Shown here one piece after another: positions 1 through 8,175 of a DNA stretch of 64,000 nucleotides (position 1 is its first letter; each line of letters starts with the position of its first letter). The stretch lies in contig NZ_BCSJ01000009.1 in the NCBI RefSeq assembly GCF_001570805.1, positions 100,886-164,885 on the forward strand. The letters are read 5' to 3'. The notes under the pieces are model-generated. The model worked only from the letters and a program-made list of their open reading frames with translations, was not told the DNA's origin and did no database searches. Position numbers and translations under genes: made by a program. This stretch comes from Brevibacterium epidermidis NBRC 14811 (GTDB taxonomy: Bacteria; Actinomycetota; Actinomycetes; Actinomycetales; Brevibacteriaceae).

Positions 1-543
1 CGGACAGATCACCGAGGCGCGGATTCCGTCGTCGCGGTAGGTCATGGCCAGCCATTCGGCGAATCCGACCGAAGCGTGCTTGGTCACCGAGTAGGCGGCC
101 GAACCGATCTGCGTGAGCAGGCCCGCCGCCGAGGCGGTGGCGACGAAATATCCGGACCCGGCTTCCTGCCAGCGAGGGACGAGCGCCTGAGCGGCCCGGA
201 TATGAGCGCGCATATTGACGTCGATGATCGAGTCCCAGTCCGCGTCGTCCTTACCGAGCATCGCCGGCCCGATGATCCCAGCGTTGGCGAAGTACAGATC
301 GATCCCGCCGAGGCAGTCGTCGGCGAAGTCGATGAGCGCACCGATTCCCTCGACCGACGACACATCCCCGGTCCACGCGAATGCCGATGTGCCGAGACCG
401 GCGGCAGTGTCGCTGACGGCAGGGGAGAGGTCGGCGAGGACGACGGCGGCCCCGCGGTCGATGAGCTCAGCGGCCAGTGCCGCGCCGATTCCTCCGGCGG
501 CTCCGGTGACGACTGCCCGCCTGCCTGCCAAGGCCGAGGTCAT
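1..543 (-). CDS. Short-chain dehydrogenase/reductase, 3' end cut by window edge
   Basis: The first 181 residues of an SDR oxidoreductase are visible; the gene runs off the left edge of the window. The N-terminus has the Rossmann motif TGAAGGIG at residues 13-20, an NAG motif near residue 89, and the catalytic pair Tyr151 and Lys155 in the form YSVTK. These identify a classical NAD(P)H-dependent SDR; the substrate cannot be read from the sequence. The start ATG overlaps the stop of the upstream phosphotransferase gene by four bases (ATGA at 540-543), so the two are probably translationally coupled. The pairing with an ACAD10-type phosphotransferase hints at a role in acyl-CoA or lipid alcohol metabolism, but this is inference. 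Confidence 0.85.
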   Translation of the reverse strand, partial: MTSALAGRRAVVTGAAGGIGAALAAELIDRGAAVVLADLSPAVSDTAAGLGTSAFAWTGDVSSVEGIGALIDFADDCLGGIDLYFANAGIIGPAMLGKDDADWDSIIDVNMRAHIRAAQALVPRWQEAGSGYFVATASAAGLLTQIGSAAYSVTKHASVGFAEWLAMTYRDDGIRASVICP

Positions 544-1562
544 GACTTCTCCAACAGACCGAGTGCCTGACGTGCGAGGTCTTCGACTCCTGCTCCGGCC
601 TCTTCGGGGTCGAGATCGAGGTCGCCCATCTTTCCCGTCGCCAGTCGCGTGTACACGCCTTCGCGGATGCAGGCGAGCTTCCACATCGCGAAAGCCGAGT
701 AGTAGCCGACATCGTGGACTTCGTGGCCGGTGGCGTCCTGGTAGTGGTCGATGAGTTCGTCCGTGGTGGGGAAGCCGTCGTCGGGTCGAGGCACCCAGAT
801 GCTGGTGTACTGGTCCGGCACCGTGAGCATGGCGATGAAATAGCCGAGGTCGGTGAGCACCTCCCCGATGGCCGTCAGCTCCCAGTCGACGACGGCGTTG
901 ACCGAACCATCGGGTGCGAAGATCATATTGTTCGGTTTGAAGTCCCCATGCGCGATTCCCACGGGTGAGCGTGCTGGGTCGGGCATGGCCTCGCGGAGCG
1001 CATCGTGGACCTCGTGGATCATCGGGGTCTCGCGCATTGCGATCGCCTCGACCTGTCCGATCCAGCGTCGCAGCTGGCGGTCGATGAGTCCGCCCGGTCG
1101 GCGCAGATCGGACAAGCCGACGGCATCGACATCGACGGAATGGATGGCAGCCAATGCGTCGACCGTGCCGAAGGCGCAATTGCGGCGGTTCTCGGCAGGG
1201 ATCGACTCCCACTCAGAAGGGGTATTGATCGGGAATCCGGGGCAGTGATCCATGAACACGAAGGGCACGTCGAGGACCTCGGGGTCATCGACGATGTCGA
1301 GGACCGTCGGCACCGGTACGCTGCTGTCGTTGAGTGCGGCCATGATCCGCCCTTCGCGGCCGACGTTGTGAGCACTCCCGCCCTCGTGACCCAACGGCGG
1401 ACGGCGCAGAACCCAGCGGGGGCTGCCGTCGACGAGGATGGTGAACGTGAGGTTGGACCGACCGACCGACATCACTTCGACGTCGAAATCGCTGATTCCG
1501 AATCTCTGCTCAATCCATCGGCCGATGCTGTCCGCGTCGAACCCTGCCGGTGATTGTGTCAT
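540..1562 (-). CDS. Aminoglycoside-phosphotransferase (APH)-fold family protein
   Basis: A 340-residue protein of the APH/choline-kinase fold. The kinase catalytic loop is HGDFKPNN at residues 205-212, and the metal-binding Asp sits in VVDWE at 224-228. This is the single-domain bacterial form related to the N-terminal domain of the ACAD10/11 proteins, which phosphorylate 4-hydroxyacyl-CoAs during hydroxy acid breakdown. It is unlikely to be an antibiotic resistance gene, because the family is common beside SDR and acyl-CoA genes. The start is preceded by GGAAGG. Its stop overlaps the SDR start. A perfect TGAAC-N4-GTTCA dyad lies 17-30 bases upstream of the start and may be a TetR-type operator. 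The exact substrate is unknown. Confidence 0.8.
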   Translation of the reverse strand: MTQSPAGFDADSIGRWIEQRFGISDFDVEVMSVGRSNLTFTILVDGSPRWVLRRPPLGHEGGSAHNVGREGRIMAALNDSSVPVPTVLDIVDDPEVLDVPFVFMDHCPGFPINTPSEWESIPAENRRNCAFGTVDALAAIHSVDVDAVGLSDLRRPGGLIDRQLRRWIGQVEAIAMRETPMIHEVHDALREAMPDPARSPVGIAHGDFKPNNMIFAPDGSVNAVVDWELTAIGEVLTDLGYFIAMLTVPDQYTSIWVPRPDDGFPTTDELIDHYQDATGHEVHDVGYYSAFAMWKLACIREGVYTRLATGKMGDLDLDPEEAGAGVEDLARQALGLLEKS

Positions 1563-1578
1563 CCTTGACCTTCCCGAG

Positions 1579-1592
1579 TGAACAATCGTTCA
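1579..1592. promoter_or_regulatory. Inverted repeat TGAAC-AATC-GTTCA, likely TetR-type operator
   Basis: A perfect 5-bp-arm dyad lies in the divergent promoter region between the phosphotransferase and quinone oxidoreductase genes. A wider GTGAAC/GTTCAC pair at 1578-1603 overlaps it. Dyads of this form with a short spacer are typical TetR-family operators in actinobacteria. No TetR gene is in the window, so its regulator would be encoded outside it. Confidence 0.4.
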
Positions 1593-1736
1593 GTAGAGTT
1601 CACATTATTCATCCCTGACGGGGGAGTCAAGCCGTGAGAGTGATCACTCTCATAGCCCCGCGGTGTGATAGAGGTGAGAAGACCGCCGCCACCGGAGCCG
1701 CGGCTCTGCGTGCGTCAAAACGATAGCGAGGAAACA

Positions 1737-2708
1737 ATGAAAGCCATTCGCGTCACCGCTCTGACCGGCCCCGATGATGTGGAGCACCTTGATGTGGAGC
1801 GTCCTGTTCCGGGACCCGGCCAGGTGCTCATCAAGGTCGCCTACGCCGGAGTGACGTTCCCCGAAGTGCTGCAGACCCGTGGGATGTATCAGGTCAAGCA
1901 CGACCTGCCCTTCACCCTGGGTTCCGAAGCCTCCGGCGTGGTTGCCGAGGTGGGTGCGGACTCCCGCTACTCCGTCGGAGACCGGGTCGCCGCGATCACC
2001 GGAAAGGGAACCTTTGCCGAATACCTCATCGCCGGTGACGAAGCTACCGTGAAGGTCCCGGATTCGGTCTCTCTGGCAGATGCCGCCGGTATGCCGATGA
2101 ACGTGCTCACCGCTGACTTCGCACTGCGTGTGCGGGCGAACGCCCAGCCCGGCCAGAGCCTCCTCGTCCACGGTGCCGCGGGCGGGCTCGGTTCGGCCGC
2201 AGTGCAGCTGGGCCTGGCCATGGGCCTCGAGGTCGTCGCCGTCGTCTCGACCGAGGCGAAGGCCGAAGCGGTGCGGGAACTCGGTGCGACTCACGTCGTC
2301 CTCGCCGACGGGTTCAAGGATGCGACGAAGGAGCTCTATCCCAAGGGCGTCGACTTCGTCTTGGACCCCGTCGGAGGCGACCGCTTCACCGATTCGACGC
2401 GGGTGCTCGCTCCGTTCGGGCGTCTCCTCGTTCTCGGCTTCACCGCCGGTGAGATCCCTTCGATCAAGGTCAACCGTCTGCTGCTCAAGAACATCTCCGT
2501 CGACGGCGTCGCCTGGGGTGGGGCGGCCTGGGGTCACCCGAGCTATATCCACGAGCAGTGGGAGGTCGTCCTCGATCACGTCTCCGCGGGCAGACTGAAT
2601 CCGCGCATCCACGCGACCTACCCCCTGGCCGAGGCATCCTCGGCGATCAATGAACTCGACGGCCGCTCAGTGATGGGCAAAGTCCTCCTCGAGGTCGCAG
2701 GGGAGTAG
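1737..2708 (+). CDS. NADPH:quinone oxidoreductase family protein (zinc-independent MDR)
   Basis: A 323-residue medium-chain dehydrogenase/reductase. It shows the N-terminal GroES-like fold, and the nucleotide-binding motif GAAGGLGSAA at residues 146-155, which is characteristic of the quinone oxidoreductase (QOR/zeta-crystallin) branch. The zinc ligands of alcohol dehydrogenases are absent. Its length is normal for the family. The ATG at 1737 was chosen over an upstream in-frame codon because AGGA lies six bases before it and the sequence KAIRVTAL is the usual N-terminus. It is divergent from the phosphotransferase/SDR pair and shares the TGAAC/GTTCA dyad, so co-regulation is plausible. The acceptor could be a quinone or an acyl-CoA enone. 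Confidence 0.85.
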   Translation: MKAIRVTALTGPDDVEHLDVERPVPGPGQVLIKVAYAGVTFPEVLQTRGMYQVKHDLPFTLGSEASGVVAEVGADSRYSVGDRVAAITGKGTFAEYLIAGDEATVKVPDSVSLADAAGMPMNVLTADFALRVRANAQPGQSLLVHGAAGGLGSAAVQLGLAMGLEVVAVVSTEAKAEAVRELGATHVVLADGFKDATKELYPKGVDFVLDPVGGDRFTDSTRVLAPFGRLLVLGFTAGEIPSIKVNRLLLKNISVDGVAWGGAAWGHPSYIHEQWEVVLDHVSAGRLNPRIHATYPLAEASSAINELDGRSVMGKVLLEVAGE

Positions 2709-2727
2709 TCCCAGACGTACTGCGCGT

Positions 2728-2749
2728 CGGATGGCATCTGCTCCATCCG
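2728..2749. terminator. Hairpin between convergent genes
   Basis: CGGATGG and CCATCCG form a 7-bp stem with an 8-nt loop, 20 bases after the quinone oxidoreductase stop and 29 bases before the end of the convergent helicase gene. There is no U tract, as is common for actinobacterial terminators. Confidence 0.4.
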
Positions 2750-2777
2750 GAGCTGGAGTCGGTGACGAGCTGAGCGA

Positions 2778-4394
2778 TCAGTTGTCGTAGACCTCGTCGA
2801 AGATGCTCAGGTCACCGACGACGATGAGCTTCGTCGTCGCTCGCGACATTCCGACGTAGAGCATGTCGATGGCCCGCAGTGGGTCTCTGAATCCGTTGAG
2901 ACAGAGAACCACAGCGGGCCTTTCGAGTCCTTTGAAGCCGAGCACGTGACCGTAGAAGACATCCTCGGCGGCGAAGAACTGGTCCCAATAGGCGCCGATT
3001 CCCTCTGTTTCGACGATCTCCTTCTGCACCGGGTGCCTCGAACCGGTGGTCAGCAGAGCGATCTGTCCGGCCGCCCAACCGTCATCCATGAGTGCTTCGA
3101 CCACGCCGTCCGCCTCGCCGATTGCCGAGTCGGCGTCGACGTCCATCCATTCGATCTCCTCGCCGGGCCCGTTGCGGGCGATGGGAGGCTCGAGTGCGAG
3201 GTCGGCGATGCCGGCGACGATCTGGGCGGAGTTGCGCAGATTCTCGTCGAGCTGGATGGGGCTCATGGTGATGGGTGATTCACCCTGGCGGTCGAAGATC
3301 CGCTGGCGTTCGTCGGTGAAGACGTAGAGGGTGCCTGCCAACTGGTTGCGCAGACACGACTGCACCGCCTCCCACCACAGCAGGCTGAAGTCCTGGCCTT
3401 CATCGATGACGATCGCGTCGAAGAGGTTTCTGCGCGAACGCTCATCGGCGAGGTCCTTGAGCATCGTGGGCAGCCGCCGTTCCCAATAGTCAGAGTCGTC
3501 GTCGCTGCCCGTGGGGGCACCCCAGCTGATGGGCAGGTCGTGGAAGAGGCCGACGAATGCGGGTCTGTCTTCGTCGGGCCATTGACTCGTGTGGAGCTGG
3601 AGGAAGCGACCGAGGCCGCGGGAATAGCACATGAGCGCGACCTTTTTTCCCTCTTGGGTCAGCGCCTTGGCCTTGAGCAGCGCCAGATAGGTCTTGCCCG
3701 ACCCGGCACCGCCGCTGATCTCGGCGCGATTCTGGTGGCGGAGGATGCGGATGAGCTTCGCCTGTTCACGGCTGAGGGCATCGGCGCGGTGGGAGATCTC
3801 GGAGGCTTTGAGTGCGAAATTCTCGACCGCTTGGTTCGTTCTGCGGAGGTTCTTCAAGACGAATTCGTGGCCGGCGGTGAGGTCGTGGCGTTCGGGGTCG
3901 AAGTCAAAGCGCAGCTGATCAGCGATCTTCGATGCCAGGGAGTCGATCTCGGTGCCATCGACGAGTTGCCTTCTCGGCGCATCCGGCTGGTCCCAGCTTC
4001 TCGGCAGCTCCGTGTAGGGGAGGACCGCAAGATGGCTGATCGGCCCGGGAACACGGGAAAGCCGCGGGCGCAGATAGCCCACGAGGGTATGTTTGGCGAT
4101 CATCGCCTGCTCGAGAGGTGGTTCGGGCAGATGGCTGCGCTTTCCCTGGGCACCGGAAGTGAACCATTTGCCGTCGACGACGTCGACGCGTCCGCCCTTG
4201 ACCTCGATGACGGCGATCCCGACTCCCGGCCACAGGATGAGGAGATCGATCTCGACGTCCTTGTCATCGCCGGTCAGCCGTTGGCCGTGGATGATCGTCA
4301 CCCCGTCGGGAAGCTGACGGCGCAGCGCATTCCACACGACCTCCTCGGCGGTGGAATCGTTGAAATCAGGCTGTTCGGGAATCAACGTGACCAT
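2778..4394 (-). CDS. NERD nuclease-domain / UvrD-like helicase fusion
   Basis: A 538-residue protein. Residues about 15-125 form a NERD (nuclease-related) domain with the core acidic/basic residues in DVEIDLLI (47-54) and AVIEVKGG (61-68). A superfamily 1 helicase part follows: Q motif around Gln211, Walker A GGAGSGKT at 228-235, Walker B VIDEGQD near 330, and a C-terminal YVGMSRA motif. The family is widespread and poorly characterised; some members are tied to DNA repair and some to phage defence. No partner defence gene stands next to it: the neighbours are a convergent oxidoreductase and an upstream permease. A strong hairpin at 4426-4472 isolates it from the upstream gene, so it probably has its own promoter. 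Confidence 0.85.
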   Translation of the reverse strand: MVTLIPEQPDFNDSTAEEVVWNALRRQLPDGVTIIHGQRLTGDDKDVEIDLLILWPGVGIAVIEVKGGRVDVVDGKWFTSGAQGKRSHLPEPPLEQAMIAKHTLVGYLRPRLSRVPGPISHLAVLPYTELPRSWDQPDAPRRQLVDGTEIDSLASKIADQLRFDFDPERHDLTAGHEFVLKNLRRTNQAVENFALKASEISHRADALSREQAKLIRILRHQNRAEISGGAGSGKTYLALLKAKALTQEGKKVALMCYSRGLGRFLQLHTSQWPDEDRPAFVGLFHDLPISWGAPTGSDDDSDYWERRLPTMLKDLADERSRRNLFDAIVIDEGQDFSLLWWEAVQSCLRNQLAGTLYVFTDERQRIFDRQGESPITMSPIQLDENLRNSAQIVAGIADLALEPPIARNGPGEEIEWMDVDADSAIGEADGVVEALMDDGWAAGQIALLTTGSRHPVQKEIVETEGIGAYWDQFFAAEDVFYGHVLGFKGLERPAVVLCLNGFRDPLRAIDMLYVGMSRATTKLIVVGDLSIFDEVYDN

Positions 4395-4425
4395 GGTCTG
4401 AGACTAACGCAGACACAGTCGCAGA

Positions 4426-4472
4426 AGACCGGCGTCACTGCATCGGAAGTTACGATGCAGTGACGCCGGTCT
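4426..4472 (-). terminator. Perfect 20-bp stem hairpin
   Basis: Arms at 4426-4445 and 4453-4472 are exact reverse complements, with a 7-nt loop (GAAGTTA). It lies 54 bases after the MFS permease stop and 32 bases before the helicase start, both on the minus strand. The likely role is termination of the permease transcript. No U tract follows. Confidence 0.75.
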
Positions 4473-4525
4473 GACTCATTGGAGTGACCGTGCCTCTCAG
4501 CGGTGGTCGCCGGTGGCGGGGACGA

Positions 4526-5908
4526 TCATTTCGCGTCGTTGACGAGCTCCGATTCGTCGAGGACGACGTCCGCGCCCGTCTCCGGAAGTCCACGCCCGCG
4601 CAGCGAGGCACCCTTGGTCTCCTTCATGAAGATCGTGGCGATGAAGCCGATCGCGCAGGCCGCCATGACGAGGTAGGCGGGAATGATGGTGTTTCCCGTT
4701 GCTCCGATGAGTCCTTCGCTGATCGACGGGGCAGTGCCGCCGAACAGTGCGGTCGAGACGTTGTAGGCGATGGCGAATCCGGCGAAGCGCACTGGTCCGG
4801 GGAACATCGCCGGGAAGGTCGCGGAGATCGTTGAGATCTGCGGAATGTAGAGGACGCCGAGGACAGCCAGTCCGATGAGTGCCCACACGAAGCCATTGGC
4901 CATAAGTATGAACATCGGAATCGCCGCGACGAAGAGGCTGATGAGGGAGAAGTACCAGACCGGCTTGCGTCCGACCTTGTCCGAGAGCATTCCGCCGAAG
5001 GGGATGAGGATCATCATGAACGCCTGGGCGAGGAACATTACGGTCAGTGACGCGTTCGGGCTCATGCCGACCGGGTCCTGCAGGTAGGTGGGCATGTAGG
5101 ACAGCAGCGTGTAGTTGACGACGTTGACCGCGACGACCATGCCGCCGAGGACGAGCAGCTGCTTCTTGTAGTTCGCGAAGAGGGTCGCGAAGACTTCCTT
5201 GACCGACTTGTCCTGTCCGTCGTTGTCGAGTTCCTCATAGACGGGAGATTCGTCGAGCTGAGAGCGCAGGTAGAGTCCGACGACGCCGAGGACTCCGGCG
5301 AAGATGAACGGAATCCTCCAGGCCCAGTCTGTCATCGTCTGTTCTCCGAGGCCGAGCTGCAGGAGGAGGACGAACAGCGAACCGGCGGCCATTCCGGCCA
5401 GAGTGCCGAATTCGAGGAAGCTGCCGAAGAATCCGCGCCGGTTGTCAGGGGCGTATTCGGCCATGAAGGTGGCGGCGCCACCGTACTCGCCGCCGGAGGA
5501 GAAGCCCTGAATGACGCGGAGCAGGACGAGGATGATGGGTGCGGCGACGCCGATGGTGGCGTAGCTGGGCAGCAGGGCGATGCAGAAGGTGGAACCGGCC
5601 ATGAGCAGGATCGTCAGCGCCAGAACGCGTTTGCGGCCGAGGCGATCGCCCATCGGTCCCCAGATGATTCCGCCGAGGGGGCGGAAGATGAAGGATACGG
5701 CGAAGGTCAGCAGCGCCATCAGCTGTGCATGCTCGCCGGGGAAGAAGTGCTGTGCGAGATAGGTGACCGAAACGGCGTAGAGACCGTAGTCGAACCATTC
5801 GGTCGCATTGCCCAGCGCCGAGGCGGCGACGGCTTTGCGGACCGTCTTGAGGTCGGGCTCGGGTGGGGAAGCGGGTGATGCGGATCCTGAGGCATTGGGG
5901 ATACTCAT
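4526..5908 (-). CDS. MFS permease, metabolite:H+ symporter (MHS/ProP-like) family
   Basis: A 460-residue, 12-helix membrane carrier. The N-terminal stretch ASALGNATEWFDYGLY and the loop GPMGDRLGRKRVL are hallmarks of the MHS branch that includes ProP (proline/betaine), KgtP and citrate carriers. A further family motif, VIQGFSSGGEYGGA, lies between helices 4 and 5. Among MHS permeases it looks closest to ProP-like betaine/proline carriers, but the branch also holds aromatic and dicarboxylate carriers, so the substrate is open. The gene stands alone; an AT-rich 360-bp intergenic region precedes it and a strong hairpin follows it. Confidence 0.85.
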   Translation of the reverse strand: MSIPNASGSASPASPPEPDLKTVRKAVAASALGNATEWFDYGLYAVSVTYLAQHFFPGEHAQLMALLTFAVSFIFRPLGGIIWGPMGDRLGRKRVLALTILLMAGSTFCIALLPSYATIGVAAPIILVLLRVIQGFSSGGEYGGAATFMAEYAPDNRRGFFGSFLEFGTLAGMAAGSLFVLLLQLGLGEQTMTDWAWRIPFIFAGVLGVVGLYLRSQLDESPVYEELDNDGQDKSVKEVFATLFANYKKQLLVLGGMVVAVNVVNYTLLSYMPTYLQDPVGMSPNASLTVMFLAQAFMMILIPFGGMLSDKVGRKPVWYFSLISLFVAAIPMFILMANGFVWALIGLAVLGVLYIPQISTISATFPAMFPGPVRFAGFAIAYNVSTALFGGTAPSISEGLIGATGNTIIPAYLVMAACAIGFIATIFMKETKGASLRGRGLPETGADVVLDESELVNDAK

Positions 5909-6268
5909 GAATTCCTCCAGTCATGTGGACCACTGTCGAAGTGATCCATGTTTCGAACCGAAGCCACGTTACGAGCACGTGTTCAGCTTCTCAATCGAAG
6001 AATCCTGTCAAATCAGCGGCGTGTCATTAGAGAAATACTGATAGTTACCATGTCTGACCAGGAGGAATGCAATGCTTATTCAGAATCGGAACGGCAAGTC
6101 TGCTTCACAGGGAACAGTGAAGTTATCGTTATTGAAAGCTGATTGACAGAAAATCTGTTAAATGGCCGAATTTGTTTGAAGCCCGATGAGGAGTATTCTC
6201 CTCGTTCGCGTTATCCGAACCATTTTGCAATACCGCGGCAGAACCCCTCTGGTCCCTCAACGCGCGGC
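5909..6268. other. AT-rich intergenic region without a recognisable gene
   Basis: This 360-bp stretch is clearly richer in A+T than its surroundings and separates the start of the MHS permease from the stop of the DeoR regulator. CTGTCAAATCAGC (6005-6017) and GCTGATTGACAG (6138-6149) are near reverse complements 120 bp apart and could be paired operators. I see no convincing coding frame. The permease promoter must lie here. Confidence 0.5.
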
Positions 6269-6994
6269 TCAGCTCGGCGCGTGCTCCCCGTGCTCGTCGA
6301 TCCACGTCCAACCGGCGGGCAGCGGTGCCCATGCGGCGACGTCGCGTCCGGACTTCGAACTGTCGGCGAGGACGATGACTGTTCGGGCTCGCTCGGCGAT
6401 GAGCTCTTTCGTGCGTGCTTCGTCGAGACTCGGTTCGCCGAGTCCCTGCGCCGGATCGACGGCATCGGCGCCGAGGAACGCGATATCGACATGGATGCGT
6501 GACAGCGCATGGTCGGACAGGGCACCGGTGGTGCCGTGCGACAGAGTCGAGACCTCGCCGCCGACCATGATCACCGTGGGCCCGGCGGGATGAGCCAAGG
6601 CTAACGCGATCTCTAGGCCGCGGGTGAAGACGGTGAGATCGCTGCGGTCCCTGATCCGCTCGGCCAAGCGCACGGTCGTCGAGCCTGCGTCGAGGAAGAC
6701 GGTGCGCACACGGGCGTTGTCGAGTCGTTCGAGAGCCCATGCAGCGATCGCGTCCTTCGCTTCAGCCTGCTGCTCCATCCGCTCACCCAGCGGCGGTTCG
6801 ACGTAGCCGGCCGCGGCGGCACCGCCGATGGTGCGGATGATCTCGCCGTCTGCGGCCATCTCTCGCAGGTCGCGGCGAATGGTCGATTCCGAGGTCTCGA
6901 GTTCCGCGGCCAGGCGGGGGATGCTCCACGAGCCGGTCTTGAGCAGACCGAGAATGGCGTCGCGTCGCTTCTGAGTTCCTGATCGGATCGCCAT
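6269..6994 (-). CDS. DeoR/GlpR-family transcriptional regulator
   Basis: A 241-residue regulator. An N-terminal winged helix-turn-helix (about residues 8-58, with the motif ESTIRRDLREM) is followed by a DeoR C-terminal sugar-phosphate sensor domain (FLDAGSTT, then GADAVDP). The start at 6994 was chosen over an in-frame codon 63 bases upstream because GGAGAGGGAG lies just before it and the DeoR N-terminus begins there. It is the last gene of the GntP-kinase-dehydrogenase run, 68 bases after the PdxA-like gene, and so probably controls that operon in response to a phosphorylated intermediate. Confidence 0.88.
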   Translation of the reverse strand: MAIRSGTQKRRDAILGLLKTGSWSIPRLAAELETSESTIRRDLREMAADGEIIRTIGGAAAAGYVEPPLGERMEQQAEAKDAIAAWALERLDNARVRTVFLDAGSTTVRLAERIRDRSDLTVFTRGLEIALALAHPAGPTVIMVGGEVSTLSHGTTGALSDHALSRIHVDIAFLGADAVDPAQGLGEPSLDEARTKELIAERARTVIVLADSSKSGRDVAAWAPLPAGWTWIDEHGEHAPS

Positions 6995-7062
6995 CGGTCT
7001 CCCTCTCCAAGTCCACGGATCCGACCGCAGCGAAATCGCCGCGGTCGGACATGTCAATCAGC

Positions 7063-8109
7063 CTACTTCGGCAGGTACTCCGCGCGGATGCCGTCGACGA
7101 ACGGAGCGTATCCGATGGCCGCCCGGTAGGCCGAGCGCATCGTGCCCGCATCGGCGATGCCCTGACCGGCGATGTCGAAGGCAGTGCCGTGATCGACGGA
7201 GGTGCGCAGGATCGGTAGGCCGACGGTGACGGAGATGGTGCCGTCGAAGTCGAAGGTCTTCGACGCGATGTGTCCCTGATCGTGATACTGCGAGAGGATC
7301 CCGTCATAGCGGCCGGTCAGCCCCTGGTGGAAGACGGAGTCGGCCGGGATCGGTCCGGCGACTTCGAAAGCGCCGGCAGCATTGACATTCTCAACGGCGG
7401 GACGGAGGATCTCGATCTCCTCGTCGCCGAAGGCGCCGTTCTCGCCACCGTGCGGATTGAGCGCTGCGACGGCCAGCCTCGGCGAGGCGACGCCGTAGAG
7501 CTGGAGGGCACGGTGGGCGCGTTCGATGGAATCGACCTGCGTGTCCACGGTGAGGGCGTCGAGGGCCTTGCGCAGGGACATGTGGCGGGTGGCGAAGAAG
7601 ATCTGGAGTTTGTGGTCAGGAACCTTCGTGTTCTCCACGACGAACATCGTGTCCTGCTTCGTCACTCCGGTCAGCTCGCCGAGCATCTCGGTGTGCCCGA
7701 GGTGCTGCGAACCGGACTTCCACACGGCTTCCTTGTTGATCGGGCCGGTGACGATTCCGGCGACCTTCTGATCCATAGCTGCCTGAGTGGCGATCTCGAT
7801 CGCAGCCACCGAGGCCTTGCCGGCGCGGGCATCGACGACGCCCCATTCGGGCAGATCGTCACCGAGGACGCCGATGTCGAAGACGTCGATGACGCCTTCG
7901 CCGGCCGAAGGGGTCGACCAGTCGGAGATGGCACGCAGTTCAACGTCGAGTCCGAGGACGTCGACGGCACGCTTCATCACGGCCAAATCCGCCACGGCGA
8001 TGCCGTGCTGATCGTCTCTGCCCGCGAATTCCGCGAGTACCGTGGCGGTGATCTCCGGTCCGATTCCGACGGGATCGCCCACTGTCACGGCGAGTGCTGG
8101 TGCTGTCAT
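7063..8109 (-). CDS. pdxA2: PdxA2-like 4-phospho-threonate/erythronate dehydrogenase
   Basis: A 348-residue PdxA-family NAD-dependent dehydrogenase/decarboxylase. Family signatures are GHTEML, TARHMSLRKAL, ALNPHGGENG and SQYHDQGH, which carry the metal and phosphate ligands. PdxA proper makes a vitamin B6 precursor, but members located beside DUF1537 kinases (PdxA2) oxidise 4-phospho-D-threonate or 4-phospho-D-erythronate to dihydroxyacetone phosphate and CO2. Here the upstream neighbours are exactly such a kinase (66 bases away) and a GntP permease, so the sugar-acid role is far more likely than B6 synthesis. The enzyme is cytosolic and would feed triose phosphate to glycolysis. Confidence 0.85.
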   Translation of the reverse strand: MTAPALAVTVGDPVGIGPEITATVLAEFAGRDDQHGIAVADLAVMKRAVDVLGLDVELRAISDWSTPSAGEGVIDVFDIGVLGDDLPEWGVVDARAGKASVAAIEIATQAAMDQKVAGIVTGPINKEAVWKSGSQHLGHTEMLGELTGVTKQDTMFVVENTKVPDHKLQIFFATRHMSLRKALDALTVDTQVDSIERAHRALQLYGVASPRLAVAALNPHGGENGAFGDEEIEILRPAVENVNAAGAFEVAGPIPADSVFHQGLTGRYDGILSQYHDQGHIASKTFDFDGTISVTVGLPILRTSVDHGTAFDIAGQGIADAGTMRSAYRAAIGYAPFVDGIRAEYLPK

Positions 8110-8175
8110 TGCTGTCTCCTCAGATGGTTCGTATTTTGTCAGTCGTTGGGGTGTACGGGGATCGCCTCTGCTGCT

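Noticed and set aside
540..1562. Aminoglycoside resistance kinase
   Set aside because: The fold is shared, but coupling to an SDR and the ACAD10-like form indicate metabolism, not drug resistance.
1650..2612. 320-codon open frame opposite the quinone oxidoreductase
   Set aside because: The plus-strand frame shows a full MDR protein; the opposite frame shows no domain.
7063..8109. PdxA as a vitamin B6 biosynthesis enzyme
   Set aside because: It lies in an operon with a DUF1537 kinase and GntP permease, the hallmark of PdxA2 in tetronate catabolism, and no other B6 genes are present.
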